The notes below the pieces were generated by a model that had not been told where the DNA came from, did no database searches, and saw nothing but the letters and a program-made list of their open reading frames with translations. Source: Burkholderiales bacterium Ga0074133 (GTDB lineage: Bacteria > Pseudomonadota > Gammaproteobacteria > Burkholderiales > Burkholderiaceae_C). From it: a DNA stretch of 52,030 nt. The stretch's first letter is position 1, and each line of letters begins with the position of its first letter. Below, in pieces: positions 19,836-30,503 of the stretch. The stretch is from NCBI GenBank assembly GCA_001464865.1, contig LNEG01000230.1, positions 1 through 52,030 on the forward strand, given 5' to 3'. Position numbers and translations under genes: made by a program.

Positions 19836-20116
19836 GAGCGTGTTCAAAGTCTTCTTGAAGTCGCACAAGTGCCTTGCCGGGATGGGATGCAAGGCACGGT
19901 GCGCAGCCAATAGCCCGGCTATTGGCAAGCGCCGCAACGCCGCAGACCTCCCGGCTAGGCACTTGCCCGAAGGGTTGGAGTGAAGTCGGGCCGATGAACT
20001 CGGAGTTTTGGCGCCCCGGCTGCTTGCATGGGCACGAGCCCATGCCGCGCACCCGAAGCATCCACTCATCCCGATTGCACGCCAATGCGATCTCCAAAAA
20101 CACTTTGAACAGGCTC
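19836..20116. repeat. MITE-like palindromic repeat, copy B
   Basis: About 281 bp with the same plan as the copy at 1940-2142: terminal repeats GAGCGTGTTCAAAGTC at the left and the complement of GAGCCTGTTCAAAGTG at the right, the inner block CACAAGTGCCTTGCCGGGAT, and a central hairpin GCCAATAGC (19906-19914) with GCTATTGGC (19918-19926). Relative to copy A, one stem pair changed from C-G to A-T, keeping pairing. It is longer on the right side by about 75 bp. It ends 11 bp before the methyltransferase start codon. Confidence 0.85.
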
Positions 20117-20127
20117 TAGTCCCCTGC

Positions 20128-20817
20128 ATGCCCGGCTACCTCACCAAGCAAGAAGACATCGCCATTCCCGGAGCAGCCGATCTCATCATCCGGTCCCTTC
20201 TCGACCGCCAGCAGTTCTCCGACCCCCTGGGCACCGCCGAGGCGCTGGGCATCTCGTCGGCCGCGTGGCCGCTTTTCGGGTTGCTGTGGCCCTCGGGCTC
20301 GCAGCTCGCGCAGCGCATGGCCACGCGCCCACTGAACGCGGGCGAGCGGGTGCTGGAGATCGGCTGCGGCCTGGCATTGGCCAGCATGGTGTGCCACCGC
20401 CGCGGCGTGGACGTGACCGCGAGCGACTGCCACCCGCTGGCGGCGGCCTTTCTGCTGGAGAACCTGCGGCTCAACGGCATGCTGCCGCTCAAGTACCGCA
20501 CCGGCCAATGGGGAGCCGCATCGGCCAACACTGCCGCCGATGTGCAGGGCCGGTTTGACCTGATCATGGGCAGCGACGTGCTGTACGAACGCGATGCCCG
20601 GGCCAGCCTCGCCCAGTTCCTCGACCGCCACGCCACCGAAAGCGCCCAGATCTGGATCGTGGACCCCGACCGCGGCAACCGCTCTGCCTTCAGCAAGCAG
20701 ATGGCCGCGCTGCGCTTCGAGGTCGCGGAAGAGCGGCTGGACCACCCCGCCATGGCCGATGTGCCGGCGTACAAGGGCCGGCTGCTGGTGTACCAGCGCG
20801 CCCCTACAGCGGTCTGA
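20128..20817 (+). CDS. Class I SAM-dependent methyltransferase, METTL21-like
   Basis: A 229-residue protein with the Rossmann-fold SAM motif VLEIGCGLALASMV at about 75-88, ASDCHPLAAAFLLENLRLNG for motif II, and DLIMGSDVLYERD for motif IV. The combination resembles the lysine methyltransferase family METTL21/METTL23 (protein or small-molecule target), and a DxxY-like DVLY is present. The target is unknown. The start at 20128 has no Shine-Dalgarno sequence; the DNA just upstream is the end of a palindromic repeat, which must provide the 5' region. It converges with purL across another palindromic repeat. Confidence 0.8.
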   Translation: MPGYLTKQEDIAIPGAADLIIRSLLDRQQFSDPLGTAEALGISSAAWPLFGLLWPSGSQLAQRMATRPLNAGERVLEIGCGLALASMVCHRRGVDVTASDCHPLAAAFLLENLRLNGMLPLKYRTGQWGAASANTAADVQGRFDLIMGSDVLYERDARASLAQFLDRHATESAQIWIVDPDRGNRSAFSKQMAALRFEVAEERLDHPAMADVPAYKGRLLVYQRAPTAV

Positions 20818-20917
20818 ACATGACTTTGATGGGTTAGCCCGGCGCGATAGCGCCACCATCAGACCGCCGAGCCCGCGCAGCCTAAACGCCAGGGCAGCCG
20901 AACAAGGGCCGCCCCGC

Positions 20918-20996
20918 AGCGAGGGCTGCGTCCCCCTTCCCGATTCGCGCAGCGAATCGAGAGAAGGGGGAAGGCGCGAAGCGACTCAGGGGGATG
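20918..20996. repeat. GC-rich palindromic repeat after purL
   Basis: A block containing the hairpin CCCCCTTC (20932-20939) paired with GAAGGGGG (20963-20970), and an inner stem CGATTCGC (20941-20948) with GCGAATCG (20952-20959). It directly follows the purL stop and lies between convergent genes, so it may act as a terminator. I associate this type of sequence with dispersed Comamonadaceae repeats, but only one copy is in this window. Confidence 0.6.
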
Positions 20997-23900
20997 TCAC
21001 CGGACCCACTTGCGCGCATTGCGCCAGATGCGCATCCACCCGCTGTACTGCGCCGCATCTTCGCTGGTCCAGCTCATCTGCACGTTGCGGAACACGCGCT
21101 CGGGGTGCGGCATCATGGCCGTGAAGCGGCCGTCGGCCGTGGTCACGGCCGTGAGCCCCCCCGCACTGCCGTTGGGGTTGAACGGGTACTGCTCGGTGGC
21201 CTTGCCGTGGTTATCCACGTAGCGCATCGCAGCAATCGCCTTGTCGGCATTGCCCCGGTACTTGAAGTTGGCATAGCCTTCGCCGTGGGCCACGGCAATG
21301 GGCAGGCGGCTGCCGGCCATGCCCTGCAGGAACAGGCTGGGCGATTCGAGCACTTCCACCAGCGACAGACGCGCCTCGAAACGCTCGCTCTGGTTGGTGG
21401 TGAAGCGCGGCCAGTCTTGCGCGCCGGGGATGATGTCGGCCAGCTCGGCAAACATCTGGCAGCCATTGCACACGCCCAGGCCAAACGTATCCGCGCGGCC
21501 AAAGAAGCCCTGGAACTGCGCGGCCAGCACCGGGTTGAAGGTGATGGAACGCGCCCAGCCGATGCCCGCGCCCAGCGTGTCGCCGTAGCTGAAGCCGCCG
21601 CAGGCGACCACGCCCTTGAAGTCTTCGAGCTTGACGCGACCGGTCTGCAGGTCGGTCATGTGCACGTCGTACGCCTCAAAGCCCGCTTCGGTGAAGGCGT
21701 AGGCCATTTCCACATGCGAGTTCACGCCCTGCTCGCGCAGGATGGCGACCTTGGGTTTGGCCAGGTTAAGAAACGGTGCGGCCACGTTGTCGGCAGCATC
21801 GAACGTCAGGTGCACGTGCAGGCCCGGGTCGGTGGGTTCGCCCGCTGCCGCGTGCTCGGCATCGGCATTGGCGGGGTTGTCGCGCTGCTGGCAGATCTTC
21901 CAACTCACGGCATCCCACACCTGGTACAGGTCGGCCAGCGGCGCGCTGAACACGGCCTTGGCATCGCGCCAGACCTGCAGCTCGCCCTTGCCCGCTGCGA
22001 TGGGGGACGAAGCGGGGCGAGTCTTGCCGATGAAGTGACTGAATTTGGACAGGCCATGCTCGCGCAGGGTCTGCATCACGTCGTTGCGCTCGCTGGTCTT
22101 GACCTGCAGCACCACGCCCAGTTCTTCGTTGAACAGGGCCTTGAGCGTGAGCTCTTCGCGGCGCGCGCTGACCTGGCCGGACCAGTTCTTGGCATCACCC
22201 ACTTCGGCGCGGCTGTCGCTGATGCCGTCACCTTCGGTCACGAGCAGATCGACATTGAGCGATACGCCCACATGGCCCGCAAAGGCCATTTCAGCCACTG
22301 CGGCCAGCAGGCCGCCATCGCTGCGGTCGTGGTACGCCAGGATGCGGCCCTGGGCGCGCAGTGCGTTCACGGCGTTGACGAGGTTGACCAGGTCTTGCGG
22401 GTCGTCCACGTCAGGCACCACATCACCGCTCTGGTCCAGCGTCTGGCCCAGGATGCTGCCGCCCATGCGGTTCTGGCCCTTGCCCAGATCGATCAGCACC
22501 AGCGTGGTGTCGGCCTCGGTGGCATTGAGCTGGGGCGTGAGCGTGCCGCGCACGTCGGCCAGCGAGGCAAACGCGCTCACGATCAGGCTGACGGGGGACG
22601 TGACCTTCTTCTTGTCGGCACCTTCAGACCACTGCGTGCGCATCGACAGCGAATCCTTGCCCACCGGGATGGACACGCCCAGCGCGGGGCACAGCTCCAT
22701 GCCCACGGCCTTCACGGTCTCGTACAGGGCTGCGTCTTCGCCGGGCTCGCCACACGCGGCCATCCAGTTGGCCGACAGCTTCACGCGCGGCAGTTCGATC
22801 GGCGCTGCCAGCAGGTTGGTGATGGCCTCGGCCACGGCCATGCGACCGGATGCGGGCGCGTTGATGGCGGCCAGCGGCGTGCGCTCGCCCATGCTCATCG
22901 CCTCGCCCGCAAAGCCCTTGTAATCAGCCAAGGTGACGGCGCAATCGGCCACCGGCACCTGCCACGGGCCCACCATCTGGTCACGGTGGCTGAGGCCACC
23001 CACCGTGCGGTCGCCGATGGTGATGAGGAAGCGCTTGGACGCCACCGTGGGGTGGGCCAGCACGTCGATCACGGCCTTTTGCAGCGGCACGCCGGTGAGC
23101 TGAATGGGCGCAAACTCGCGCACCACGGTCTTCACGTCACGGTGCATCTTGGGCGGCTTGCCCAGCAGCACGTTCATGGGCATGTCCACGGGCAGCTTCT
23201 GGTCGGCGGCCGTGGCGGCAGGGTCGTGCAGCACCAGCTGGCGCTCTTCCGTGGCCGTGCCGATCACGGCAAACGGGCAGCGTTCGCGCTCGCAGAAGGC
23301 CTGGAACAGCGGCAGCGACTCGGGCGCGATGGCCAGCACGTAGCGCTCTTGCGACTCGTTGCTCCAGATTTCCTTCGGGCTCATGCCGGACTCTTCGAGC
23401 TGCACGGCGCGCAGATCGAACCGTGCGCCGCGGCCTGCGTCGTTGGTCAGCTCGGGAAAGGCGTTGGACAAGCCACCCGCGCCCACGTCATGGATGGCGA
23501 GGATGGGGTTAGCCGCGCCTTGCGCCCAGCAGTGGTTGATGACCTCTTGCGCACGGCGCTCGATCTCGGGGTTGCCGCGCTGCACCGAGTCAAAGTCCAG
23601 CTCGGCCGCGTTGGTGCCGGTGGCCATGGAGCTGGCAGCGCTTCCGCCCATGCCGATGCGCATGCCGGGGCCACCCAGCTGGATGAGCAGCGAGCCCGCG
23701 GGGAACTCGATCTTCTTCGTCAGCTCGGCATCGATCACGCCCACGCCGCCCGCGATCATGATGGGCTTGTGGTAACCGCGCTGCACACCCGCGACTTCCT
23801 GCTCGTATTCGCGGAAGTACCCGTTCAGGTTGGGGCGGCCGAATTCGTTGTTGAACGCCGCGCCGCCCAGGGGGCCTTCGACCATGATCTGCAGCGGGCT

Positions 23901-24992
23901 GGCAATGTGCTCGGGCTTGCCGACGGTGCTGCCCCACAGCTTGGAGACGGTGAAGCCGGTGAGGCCCGCCTTGGGCTTGGAGCCCCGGCCGGTGGCGCCT
24001 TCGTCACGGATCTCGCCACCTGCACCGGTGGATGCACCGGGGAACGGCGAGATGGCCGTGGGGTGGTTGTGCGTTTCCACCTTCATCAGCACATGCTGGG
24101 TCACGCTACTCTTTTGATAGCTACCAGGCATGGAATCTACTGGACCTGCGGCCATTTTGGCTACAAAACGCTCTACCTGGTGCCCTTCCATGACCGAAGC
24201 GTTGTCCGAATACGCAATCACCGTGTGCTGGGGCGCCAGCTGGTGGGTGTTGCGGATCATGCCGAACAGGCTCTTGTCCTGCGCCACGCCGTCGATGGTG
24301 AACTCGGCGTTGAAGATCTTGTGGCGGCAGTGCTCGCTGTTGGCCTGCGCGAACATCATCAGCTCCACATCGGTCGGGTTGCGCTTGAGGCCCGTGAAGG
24401 CATTGACGAGGTAGTCGATCTCGTCGTCGGCCAGCGCCAGGCCAAAACGGGTGTTGGCGGCCTCCAGGGCAGCACGGCCACCGGTCAGCACGTCCACATG
24501 CTCCATGGGCGCGGGCTGCAGTTCGGTGAACAGGGCAGCTGCCCCGCTGCGGTCGGCCACCACCGATTCGGTCATGCGGTCGTGCAGCAGGGCGGCGACT
24601 TGGCCCAGTTGCTCGGCGGTCAGCTCGGGCGTCTTGCCCAGCAGGCCCGACTTGAGGCTGATGCGGTATTCGGTGATGCGCTCCACCCGGCGGATGGCGA
24701 TGCCGCAGTTACGGGCAATGTCGGTGGCCTTGGAGGCCCAGGGCGACAGCGTGCCCAGGCGGGGTGTGACCAGCAGGGCTGTGCCGTGCTGCGGGCCCGT
24801 GTAGGGGTCACCGTAGGTCAGCAAGGCTTCCAGGCGGCTGCGTTCATCGGCCGAGGGTGCAGCGTCGGTGGCCACCAGGTGCACAAAGCGCGCTGCAATG
24901 CCGGTGATCTTGGGGTGAATCGCCTCAAGGGCAGGCTGGAGTTGCTGGGCGCGAAAGGAGCTGAGAGCGTTGCCGCCCTCCAGCGTGGTCAT
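20997..24992 (-). CDS. purL: Phosphoribosylformylglycinamidine synthase
   Basis: A single-chain FGAM synthase of about 1331 residues from the ATG at 24992 (a GTG at 25004 is also possible). It catalyses the ATP- and glutamine-dependent conversion of FGAR to FGAM in purine synthesis. Signatures are [39 protein letters not shown], the [12 protein letters not shown] segment, and the C-terminal glutaminase with the nucleophile cysteine in [17 protein letters not shown] and the His-Glu in [10 protein letters not shown]. Length matches the large proteobacterial form. Odd point: around residues 273-295 the coding sequence consists of a dispersed repeat (24108-24176) read in frame, just before [12 protein letters not shown], a place where homologues have a different and shorter loop. 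Divergent from map. Confidence 0.95.
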   Translation of the reverse strand: MTTLEGGNALSSFRAQQLQPALEAIHPKITGIAARFVHLVATDAAPSADERSRLEALLTYGDPYTGPQHGTALLVTPRLGTLSPWASKATDIARNCGIAIRRVERITEYRISLKSGLLGKTPELTAEQLGQVAALLHDRMTESVVADRSGAAALFTELQPAPMEHVDVLTGGRAALEAANTRFGLALADDEIDYLVNAFTGLKRNPTDVELMMFAQANSEHCRHKIFNAEFTIDGVAQDKSLFGMIRNTHQLAPQHTVIAYSDNASVMEGHQVERFVAKMAAGPVDSMPGSYQKSSVTQHVLMKVETHNHPTAISPFPGASTGAGGEIRDEGATGRGSKPKAGLTGFTVSKLWGSTVGKPEHIASPLQIMVEGPLGGAAFNNEFGRPNLNGYFREYEQEVAGVQRGYHKPIMIAGGVGVIDAELTKKIEFPAGSLLIQLGGPGMRIGMGGSAASSMATGTNAAELDFDSVQRGNPEIERRAQEVINHCWAQGAANPILAIHDVGAGGLSNAFPELTNDAGRGARFDLRAVQLEESGMSPKEIWSNESQERYVLAIAPESLPLFQAFCERERCPFAVIGTATEERQLVLHDPAATAADQKLPVDMPMNVLLGKPPKMHRDVKTVVREFAPIQLTGVPLQKAVIDVLAHPTVASKRFLITIGDRTVGGLSHRDQMVGPWQVPVADCAVTLADYKGFAGEAMSMGERTPLAAINAPASGRMAVAEAITNLLAAPIELPRVKLSANWMAACGEPGEDAALYETVKAVGMELCPALGVSIPVGKDSLSMRTQWSEGADKKKVTSPVSLIVSAFASLADVRGTLTPQLNATEADTTLVLIDLGKGQNRMGGSILGQTLDQSGDVVPDVDDPQDLVNLVNAVNALRAQGRILAYHDRSDGGLLAAVAEMAFAGHVGVSLNVDLLVTEGDGISDSRAEVGDAKNWSGQVSARREELTLKALFNEELGVVLQVKTSERNDVMQTLREHGLSKFSHFIGKTRPASSPIAAGKGELQVWRDAKAVFSAPLADLYQVWDAVSWKICQQRDNPANADAEHAAAGEPTDPGLHVHLTFDAADNVAAPFLNLAKPKVAILREQGVNSHVEMAYAFTEAGFEAYDVHMTDLQTGRVKLEDFKGVVACGGFSYGDTLGAGIGWARSITFNPVLAAQFQGFFGRADTFGLGVCNGCQMFAELADIIPGAQDWPRFTTNQSERFEARLSLVEVLESPSLFLQGMAGSRLPIAVAHGEGYANFKYRGNADKAIAAMRYVDNHGKATEQYPFNPNGSAGGLTAVTTADGRFTAMMPHPERVFRNVQMSWTSEDAAQYSGWMRIWRNARKWVR
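24108..24176 (+). repeat. Dispersed TTGCTAT-type repeat, copy 3, inside purL
   Basis: The plus strand reads CTTTTGATAGCTACCAGGCA, then a variable middle, then GCGGCCATTTTGGCTACAAA, the same block order as the intergenic copies. It lies antisense within purL and is translated as [15 protein letters not shown] and neighbouring residues without breaking the frame. Confidence 0.65.
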
Positions 24993-25155
24993 GTGCAAGG
25001 TCACGGTAGCGGCCTGGTGGGGAGTGAGGGGTACGGAGGAGGCGCATCCACGAGGCACAGGGGCGGTGGCCCCGTCGCCTTGGAAGTCAGCCCGGCATTT
25101 TACCGGGCGGGCACGGCCTCCCGGCCCGGACCCGACGCAGGTCAAGGCCCGATGG

Positions 25156-25161
25156 GATAAT
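25156..25161 (+). promoter_or_regulatory. -10-like GATAAT directly before map
   Basis: GATAAT ends 7 bases before the map ATG, in a context (GGGATAATTGCGGCCATG) almost the same as before rlhA. No Shine-Dalgarno sequence is present, so a leaderless or nearly leaderless transcript is possible. Confidence 0.4.
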
Positions 25162-25168
25162 TGCGGCC

Positions 25169-25984
25169 ATGAGCATCACCATCAAAACCGCCGAGGACAT
25201 CGAGGGCATGCGCCTGGCCTGCCGCCTGGCCTCGGAAGTGCTGGACTACATCGCGCCGCACATCAAGCCCGGCATCACCACCAAGGAAATCGACCGCCTG
25301 GGCGCCGAGTGCATGGCACGGCAGGGCACCATCTCCGCCACCGTGGGCTACCAGCCGCCTGGCTACCCGCCCTACCCGGCATCGCTGTGCACCTCCGTCA
25401 ATCACGTGGTCTGCCACGGCATTCCCAACGACAAGCCGCTGAAAAAGGGCGACATCGTAAACGTGGACGTGACCGTGATCACCAAGGACGGCTGGTACGG
25501 CGACAACAGCCGCATGTACCTGATCGGCGAATGCTCGATTGCCGCCAAGCGCCTGTCGGCCATCACGTTTGAGGCCATGTGGCATGGCATCGTGCAGGTC
25601 AAGCCTGGCGCGCGGCTGGGCGACATCGGCCACGCGATCCAGAAGTTTGCCGAGGGCCACGGTTTCTCCGTCGTTCGCGAGTTCTGCGGCCACGGTATCG
25701 GCCAGAAGTTTCATGAAGAACCCCAGGTGCTGCACTACGGCCGCCCCGGCACGCTTGAAGAGCTGGTGCCCGGCATGGTCTTCACCATCGAGCCCATGAT
25801 CAACGCCGGCCGGCGCGAGGTGAAGGAATTTGGCAACGACGGCTGGACCATCGTCACCAAGGACCATAGCCTGTCGGCCCAGTGGGAGCACACGGTGCTC
25901 GTGACGCAGACCGGTTACGAGGTGATGACACTGTCGGCCGGCTCGCCCGCGCTGCCCGCATTTGTGACCGCCACCGCCACCTGA
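25169..25984 (+). CDS. map: Type I methionine aminopeptidase
   Basis: A 271-residue cytosolic metalloenzyme that removes the initiator methionine from nascent proteins after deformylation. The pita-bread fold has its metal ligands in [20 protein letters not shown] (two Asp), [13 protein letters not shown] (His), TIEPMINAG (Glu) and [11 protein letters not shown] (Glu). The start [20 protein letters not shown] is typical. It is slightly longer than the E. coli enzyme (264). It lies 140 bp upstream of glnD on the same strand, the same order as in E. coli. The peptide deformylase gene is only 3 kb away. Confidence 0.95.
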   Translation: MSITIKTAEDIEGMRLACRLASEVLDYIAPHIKPGITTKEIDRLGAECMARQGTISATVGYQPPGYPPYPASLCTSVNHVVCHGIPNDKPLKKGDIVNVDVTVITKDGWYGDNSRMYLIGECSIAAKRLSAITFEAMWHGIVQVKPGARLGDIGHAIQKFAEGHGFSVVREFCGHGIGQKFHEEPQVLHYGRPGTLEELVPGMVFTIEPMINAGRREVKEFGNDGWTIVTKDHSLSAQWEHTVLVTQTGYEVMTLSAGSPALPAFVTATAT

Positions 25985-26124
25985 CCGGCACGGCGCAGGC
26001 AGGCACACAGACCGATGCATGCACTGCGCCGTTTCACCCCGAACCGGGGTTGGCACCACTCTTGCTGCATTCGGCCGGGCCTGCGCCATGGCCCTCCCGC
26101 CCCATCGATGCCACCGAGCGCCCC

Positions 26125-28731
26125 ATGACCATGACCGACCTCCACGCGCTGCGTGACGCCTACCGCCGCGACAAGGCAGCCCTGCTGGCCGACATGCAGG
26201 CCACTGGCGCATCGGCACGGGGCATCCGCACGGCGCTGCGCCGCATCTCGGGCCTGGCAGGCAGCCTCCTGTGCACGCTGTGGCGGCGGGCCGAGCTGCC
26301 GGCCGACCTGGCACTGGTGGCCGTGGGAGGCTTTGGGCGCGACCAGCTTTTCCCGTATTCCGACGTCGATGTGCTGCTGCTGATGCCCGATACGCGTTGC
26401 GCAGACGATTGCGGCGTGCTGCGCGCGCAGCTTGAGAAGTTCATCGGCAGCTGCTGGGATGCCGGACTGGAGATCGGCTCCAGTGTGCGCACCGTGGCCG
26501 AATGCATGGCCGAGGCCGCTGGCGACGTGACCGTGCAGACCTCAATGCTCGAAGCCCGGCTCATCTGCGGCGATGCAGCGCTGTTTGCGCAGTTCCAGGA
26601 GCGCTATCGCGCCCAGCTCGACCCGCATGCCTTTCTGGTGGCCAAGACGCTGGAGATGCGCCAGCGCCACAACAAGTACGAGAACACGCCTTACTCGCTG
26701 GAGCCCAACTGCAAGGAATCGCCGGGGGGCCTGCGCGACCTGCAGATGATCCTGTGGGTGGCACGCGCCGCGGGCCTCGGCAGCACCTGGCGCGAGCTGG
26801 CGGCCAGCGGCATGGCCACGGCCTTCGAGGTGCGACAGATCGAGCGCAACGAGGCACTGCTGTGCCTGATCCGCGCGCGCCTGCACGCCGCGGCGGGACG
26901 GCACGAAGACCGGCTGGTGTTCGACCTGCAGACGGCGGTGGCCGAATCGTTTGGCTACCGGTCCATCGCGCCCGACGGCGCGCGCCTGCCGATGCGCGCC
27001 AGCGAGAGCCTGATGCGCCGCTACTACTGGGCGGCCAAAGCGGTCTCGCAGCTCAGCCAGATCCTGCTGCTCAACATCGAGGAGCACCTGAATCCGTCCA
27101 CCCACGAGCCGCGCCCGATCAACGAGCGCTTCTTCGAGAAGGCCGGCCTCATCGAGGTGGCCAGCGATGACCTGTATGTGCGCGACCCGCACGCCATCCT
27201 GGAAACCTTTTTGCTCTACCAGACCACGGTGGGCCTCAAGGACCTGTCGGCCCGCACGCTGCGCGCGCTGTACAACGCACGGGGCGTAATGGATGCCAAC
27301 TTCCGCCGGGACCCCGTCAACCGTACAGCGTTCATGCGCATCCTGCAGCAGCCCGCGGGCATCACACATGCCATGCGGCTGATGAACCAGACCTCGGTGC
27401 TGGGCCGCTACCTGTGGCCGTTTCGCCGCATCGTCGGGCAGATGCAGCATGACCTGTTCCATGTGTACACGGTGGACCAGCACATCCTGATGGTGCTGCG
27501 CAACGTGCGCCGCTTCTTCATGGCAGAGCATGCGCATGAATACCCGTTTTGCTCGCAGCTGGCGGGCGGCTGGGACAAGCCGTGGATTTTGTACATTGCG
27601 GCGCTGTTCCACGACATCGGCAAGGGCCGTGGCGGCGACCATTCGCAGATCGGCGCGGTGGAAGTGCGCCAGTTCTGCCGCCAGCACGGCGTGGGCCGCG
27701 AGGACGCAAAACTCATCGAGTTCATGGTGACCGAACACCTGACGATGAGCCGCATTGCGCAGAAGGAAGACCTGAGCGATCCCGACGTGATCGCCGCCTT
27801 TGCCGCACGCGTGGGCAACGAGCGCTACCTCACGGCGCTGTACCTGCTGACGGTGGCCGACATCCGCGGCACCAGCCCCAAGGTCTGGAATGCCTGGAAG
27901 GGCAAGCTGCTGGAAGACCTGTACCGCGCCACGCTGCGCACCCTGGGCGGCCGCGCGCCAGATGCCGCAGCCGAGATCGAAGGCCGCAAGCGCGAAGCCC
28001 TGGTGCTGCTGGCCCTGAGCGCCCTGCCCGCAGACGCCCACAAGGCACTGTGGGCCACGCTGGATGTGAGCTATTTCATGCGCCACGAGGCGGCCGACAT
28101 TGCCTGGCACACGCGCCACCTGTCGCGCCACGTAGGCACCCCCAAGCCCGTGGTGCGTGCGCGCCAGTCGCTGGCAGGCGACGGGCTGCAGGTGATGGTG
28201 TACGCCGCCGATCAGGCCGACCTGTTTGCGCGCATCTGCGGCTACTTCGACCGGGCGGGCTTCAGCATCCTGGATGCACGGGTGCACACCGCCAACAACG
28301 GCTATGCGCTCGATACCTTCCAGGTGGTGGCGTCGTCGGCCGCGGAGCAACCGGGGCATTACCGCGAACTCACGCACATGGTCGAGAGCGATCTGGTGCG
28401 CGCCATCGTCGAGGGCGGTGCGCTGCCCGAGCCGGCACGCAAGCGTGTGTCGCGGCGCGTCAAGAGCTTTCCGGTAGCCCCTCGCGTGACGCTGCGGCCT
28501 GACGAAAAAGCGCAGCGCTGGCTGCTGGGCATTTCCGCCAGCGACCGCGCTGGTTTGCTCTATCTGGTGGCCCGCATCCTGGCGCAGCACCAGCTGAGCG
28601 TGCAGCTGGCCAAGGTCAGCACGCTGGGTGAGCGCGTGGAAGACACCTTCCTGATCCAGGGCCCCGAGCTGCAAAACAACGCGCGCCAGATCCAGATCGA
28701 GACGGAACTGCTGAGTGCGTTGAGCGATTGA
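26125..28731 (+). CDS. glnD: PII uridylyltransferase / uridylyl-removing enzyme
   Basis: An 868-residue nitrogen sensor that adds UMP to PII proteins when glutamine is low and removes it when glutamine is high. The N-terminal nucleotidyltransferase domain has [20 protein letters not shown] near residue 65. The central HD domain has [16 protein letters not shown]. Two C-terminal ACT domains sense glutamine: one around [19 protein letters not shown] and the last around [20 protein letters not shown]. The start is the ATG at 26125; another ATG is two codons in. Its substrate GlnB is encoded at 44700-45038 in this window, about 16 kb away. Confidence 0.95.
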   Translation: MTMTDLHALRDAYRRDKAALLADMQATGASARGIRTALRRISGLAGSLLCTLWRRAELPADLALVAVGGFGRDQLFPYSDVDVLLLMPDTRCADDCGVLRAQLEKFIGSCWDAGLEIGSSVRTVAECMAEAAGDVTVQTSMLEARLICGDAALFAQFQERYRAQLDPHAFLVAKTLEMRQRHNKYENTPYSLEPNCKESPGGLRDLQMILWVARAAGLGSTWRELAASGMATAFEVRQIERNEALLCLIRARLHAAAGRHEDRLVFDLQTAVAESFGYRSIAPDGARLPMRASESLMRRYYWAAKAVSQLSQILLLNIEEHLNPSTHEPRPINERFFEKAGLIEVASDDLYVRDPHAILETFLLYQTTVGLKDLSARTLRALYNARGVMDANFRRDPVNRTAFMRILQQPAGITHAMRLMNQTSVLGRYLWPFRRIVGQMQHDLFHVYTVDQHILMVLRNVRRFFMAEHAHEYPFCSQLAGGWDKPWILYIAALFHDIGKGRGGDHSQIGAVEVRQFCRQHGVGREDAKLIEFMVTEHLTMSRIAQKEDLSDPDVIAAFAARVGNERYLTALYLLTVADIRGTSPKVWNAWKGKLLEDLYRATLRTLGGRAPDAAAEIEGRKREALVLLALSALPADAHKALWATLDVSYFMRHEAADIAWHTRHLSRHVGTPKPVVRARQSLAGDGLQVMVYAADQADLFARICGYFDRAGFSILDARVHTANNGYALDTFQVVASSAAEQPGHYRELTHMVESDLVRAIVEGGALPEPARKRVSRRVKSFPVAPRVTLRPDEKAQRWLLGISASDRAGLLYLVARILAQHQLSVQLAKVSTLGERVEDTFLIQGPELQNNARQIQIETELLSALSD

Positions 28732-28790
28732 CCGGCGGGGCACCCGTGTGGCGCGACGGACATCGCTGCCCTGCGCCCAACGCGCCACAT

Positions 28791-28860
28791 TTGCTATTTA
28801 ATACATAGCAACACAGGCAATCAAATCCAGCACCACAGGCTATTCTGGCTTGAATTTTCA
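28791..28860 (+). repeat. Dispersed TTGCTAT-type repeat, copy 4
   Basis: Reads TTTGCTATTTAATACATAGC, then GGCAATCAAAT, and ends GGCTATTCTGGCTTGAATTT. It lies between the glnD stop and the convergent def gene. The remaining 130 bp of that gap hold nothing I recognise. Confidence 0.7.
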
Positions 28861-28987
28861 CTTCTGATGGCTCCGGGAGCATCTTGCGGCACATCGATGC
28901 ATCGCAGGGCAGGCCATCCCCGACATGACGCCAGCGCAGCCACAGGACGAACTCGGCCCACGGGAAGCAATGCACCAGCAAAGACGC

Positions 28988-29527
28988 TCAATCGTCTTCG
29001 GTTGCATCAATCTCCGGGAACAGCACCTCGGTGAAACCGAACTGCATGAAGTCACGGACCCGCATCGGATACAGCTTGCCAATGAGGTGGTCGCATTCAT
29101 GCTGGACCACCCGCGCGTGAAAGCCTTCCACGGTGCGGTCAATGGGCGCCCCATCCACATCAAACCCCGTGTAGCGAATGCGCGCCCAGCGCGGCACCTT
29201 GCCCCGCAGCCCGGGCACGGAAAGGCAACCCTCCCAGTCCTCTTCTTCCTGCTCGCCGATCGGTGTGATCACCGGGTTGAGCAGCACCGTGGGCGGTACC
29301 AGAGGCCGGTCGGGGTACCGCGGGTTGCGCGCCTGCGATCCGAAGATCACCAGCTGCAGGTCGACACCGATCTGCGGTGCTGCCAGCCCCGCGCCATTGA
29401 CGGCGCGCATGGTGTCGAACATGTCCTGCACCAGCGTGCGCAATGCGTCGGTGCCGAACTCCTGAACGGGCTGGGCAACGCGCAGCAGGCGCGGGTCGCC
29501 CATCTTGAGGATGGTGTGAATGGTCAT
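28988..29527 (-). CDS. def: Peptide deformylase
   Basis: A 179-residue iron enzyme that removes the formyl group from the N-terminus of new proteins. The three motifs are intact: [10 protein letters not shown] (residues 46-55), EGCLSVPG with the metal cysteine, and [13 protein letters not shown] with the HExxH metal site. The start [18 protein letters not shown] is canonical. It is divergent from the DUF454 gene. Unlike in many bacteria it is not next to fmt, so it may be a second deformylase copy in this genome. Confidence 0.95.
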   Translation of the reverse strand: MTIHTILKMGDPRLLRVAQPVQEFGTDALRTLVQDMFDTMRAVNGAGLAAPQIGVDLQLVIFGSQARNPRYPDRPLVPPTVLLNPVITPIGEQEEEDWEGCLSVPGLRGKVPRWARIRYTGFDVDGAPIDRTVEGFHARVVQHECDHLIGKLYPMRVRDFMQFGFTEVLFPEIDATEDD

Positions 29528-29666
29528 GTGGGGCCCTGTATCCGCAGCACATCGCGCGGTATCGGGCCAGAGGATAGCGCCGCGCGATGCATGGCGTCGG
29601 CACACGACTGCCGGGACGGCCCGGACGCCCGCAGACGACTGCAACGCGGCCACAATAGACGCCTTC

Positions 29667-30092
29667 ATGGTGAAGCCCGACGAGCCCTCCAACACATCCG
29701 GCAGCATGCCCGTGCCGCGCCCGCTGCCCTGGGTGTTGCGCTGGGTGCTGCACGCGTTCGCGGTGCTCTGCCTCGGCCTGGCAGTGGTGGGCGTAATCGT
29801 GCCTGGCATGCCCACCACTGTGTTCGTGCTGATGGCGGCCTGGGCGGCCGCCCGAAGCTCGCCACGGCTGTACCGCTGGCTCTGGAACCACCGGCTGCTG
29901 GGCCCGCCATTGCGCAACTGGACCCAGGGCGGCACCGTGAGCCGCCGCGCCAAATGGAGCGCCACGGTGGTGATGGGGCTGAGCAGCGTGATCCTCTGGG
30001 CCGCAGCCTCACAAACCTGGGTGTGGGTGGGGGCCATCGGCTGCATGGCCTGCGTGCTGGCATGGCTGTGGCGAAGGCCAGAGCCGCGCTGA
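29667..30092 (+). CDS. DUF454 (YbaN-type) membrane protein
   Basis: A 141-residue small inner-membrane protein. After a polar N-terminus, [20 protein letters not shown] and [20 protein letters not shown] give the DUF454/YbaN signature (LGxxGxxxPxxPTTxF), followed by [19 protein letters not shown] and two C-terminal helices. The ATG at 29667 has no Shine-Dalgarno sequence. A CACAAT, 10 bases upstream, may be a -10 box. Function is not established for the family. It is divergent from def and ends 70 bp before the tRNA-Asn genes. Confidence 0.85.
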   Translation: MVKPDEPSNTSGSMPVPRPLPWVLRWVLHAFAVLCLGLAVVGVIVPGMPTTVFVLMAAWAAARSSPRLYRWLWNHRLLGPPLRNWTQGGTVSRRAKWSATVVMGLSSVILWAAASQTWVWVGAIGCMACVLAWLWRRPEPR

Positions 30093-30147
30093 GTGGCACA
30101 GCGCGGGCAGGCCTCGCACCTGCCAGATTTCGCCTTGTTTTTGTGTA

Positions 30148-30153
30148 TATAAT
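30148..30153 (+). promoter_or_regulatory. Consensus -10 box of the tRNA-Asn gene
   Basis: TATAAT sits 11 bases before the first tRNA. No clear -35 box was found at the usual spacing. Confidence 0.55.
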
Positions 30154-30164
30154 CTAAGTCTTGT

Positions 30165-30240
30165 TCCTCGATAGCTCAGTCGGTAGAGCGCCGGACTGTT
30201 AATCCGTAGGTCCCTGGTTCGAGCCCAGGTCGAGGAGCCA
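30165..30240 (+). tRNA. tRNA-Asn (anticodon GTT), first copy
   Basis: 76 bases with CCA encoded. Acceptor stem TCCTCGA pairs with TCGAGGA, D-loop AGCTCAGTCGGTAGAGC, anticodon loop CTGTTAA with GTT, T-arm GGTTCGAGCC. All stems pair. Confidence 0.97.
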
Positions 30241-30249
30241 AGAATTTGC

Positions 30250-30275
30250 AGGCCCTGCATGTGTACGCGGGGCCT
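30250..30275 (+). terminator. Weak hairpin between the two tRNA-Asn genes
   Basis: AGGCCC and GGGCCT pair around a 14-base loop and are followed by TTT. It could partly terminate transcription after the first tRNA. Confidence 0.4.
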
Positions 30276-30301
30276 TTTAGTTAGCCACATATACCGATCA
30301 T

Positions 30302-30377
30302 TCCTCGATAGCTCAGTCGGTAGAGCGCCGGACTGTTAATCCGTAGGTCCCTGGTTCGAGCCCAGGTCGAGGAGCCA
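30302..30377 (+). tRNA. tRNA-Asn (anticodon GTT), second copy
   Basis: Base-for-base identical to the copy 137 bp upstream, including CCA. The identity with divergent flanks suggests a duplication kept uniform by selection or gene conversion. Confidence 0.97.
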
Positions 30378-30383
30378 ACAGGA

Positions 30384-30411
30384 AGCCCTGCATTGTTTTC
30401 AGTGCAGGGCT
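30384..30411 (+). terminator. Rho-independent terminator after the tRNA-Asn pair
   Basis: AGCCCTGCA and TGCAGGGCT pair around a 10-base loop, followed by six T residues. This is a strong terminator for the tRNA unit. Confidence 0.88.
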
Positions 30412-30503
30412 TTTTTGTTGCCATGTCAGGGCGCTACACCACCCTGACTGCGTGACAATCCGGCGATCAAGGCAAGAACGCCAGCCGCAGGATTCACCAC
30501 GCC

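Noticed and set aside
17847-19913. A 688-codon plus-strand frame opposite ompW and the DUF808 gene
   Set aside because: Antisense of two recognised genes.
20994-25160. A 1388-codon plus-strand frame opposite purL
   Set aside because: Antisense shadow of purL; the product has no domain-like sequence.
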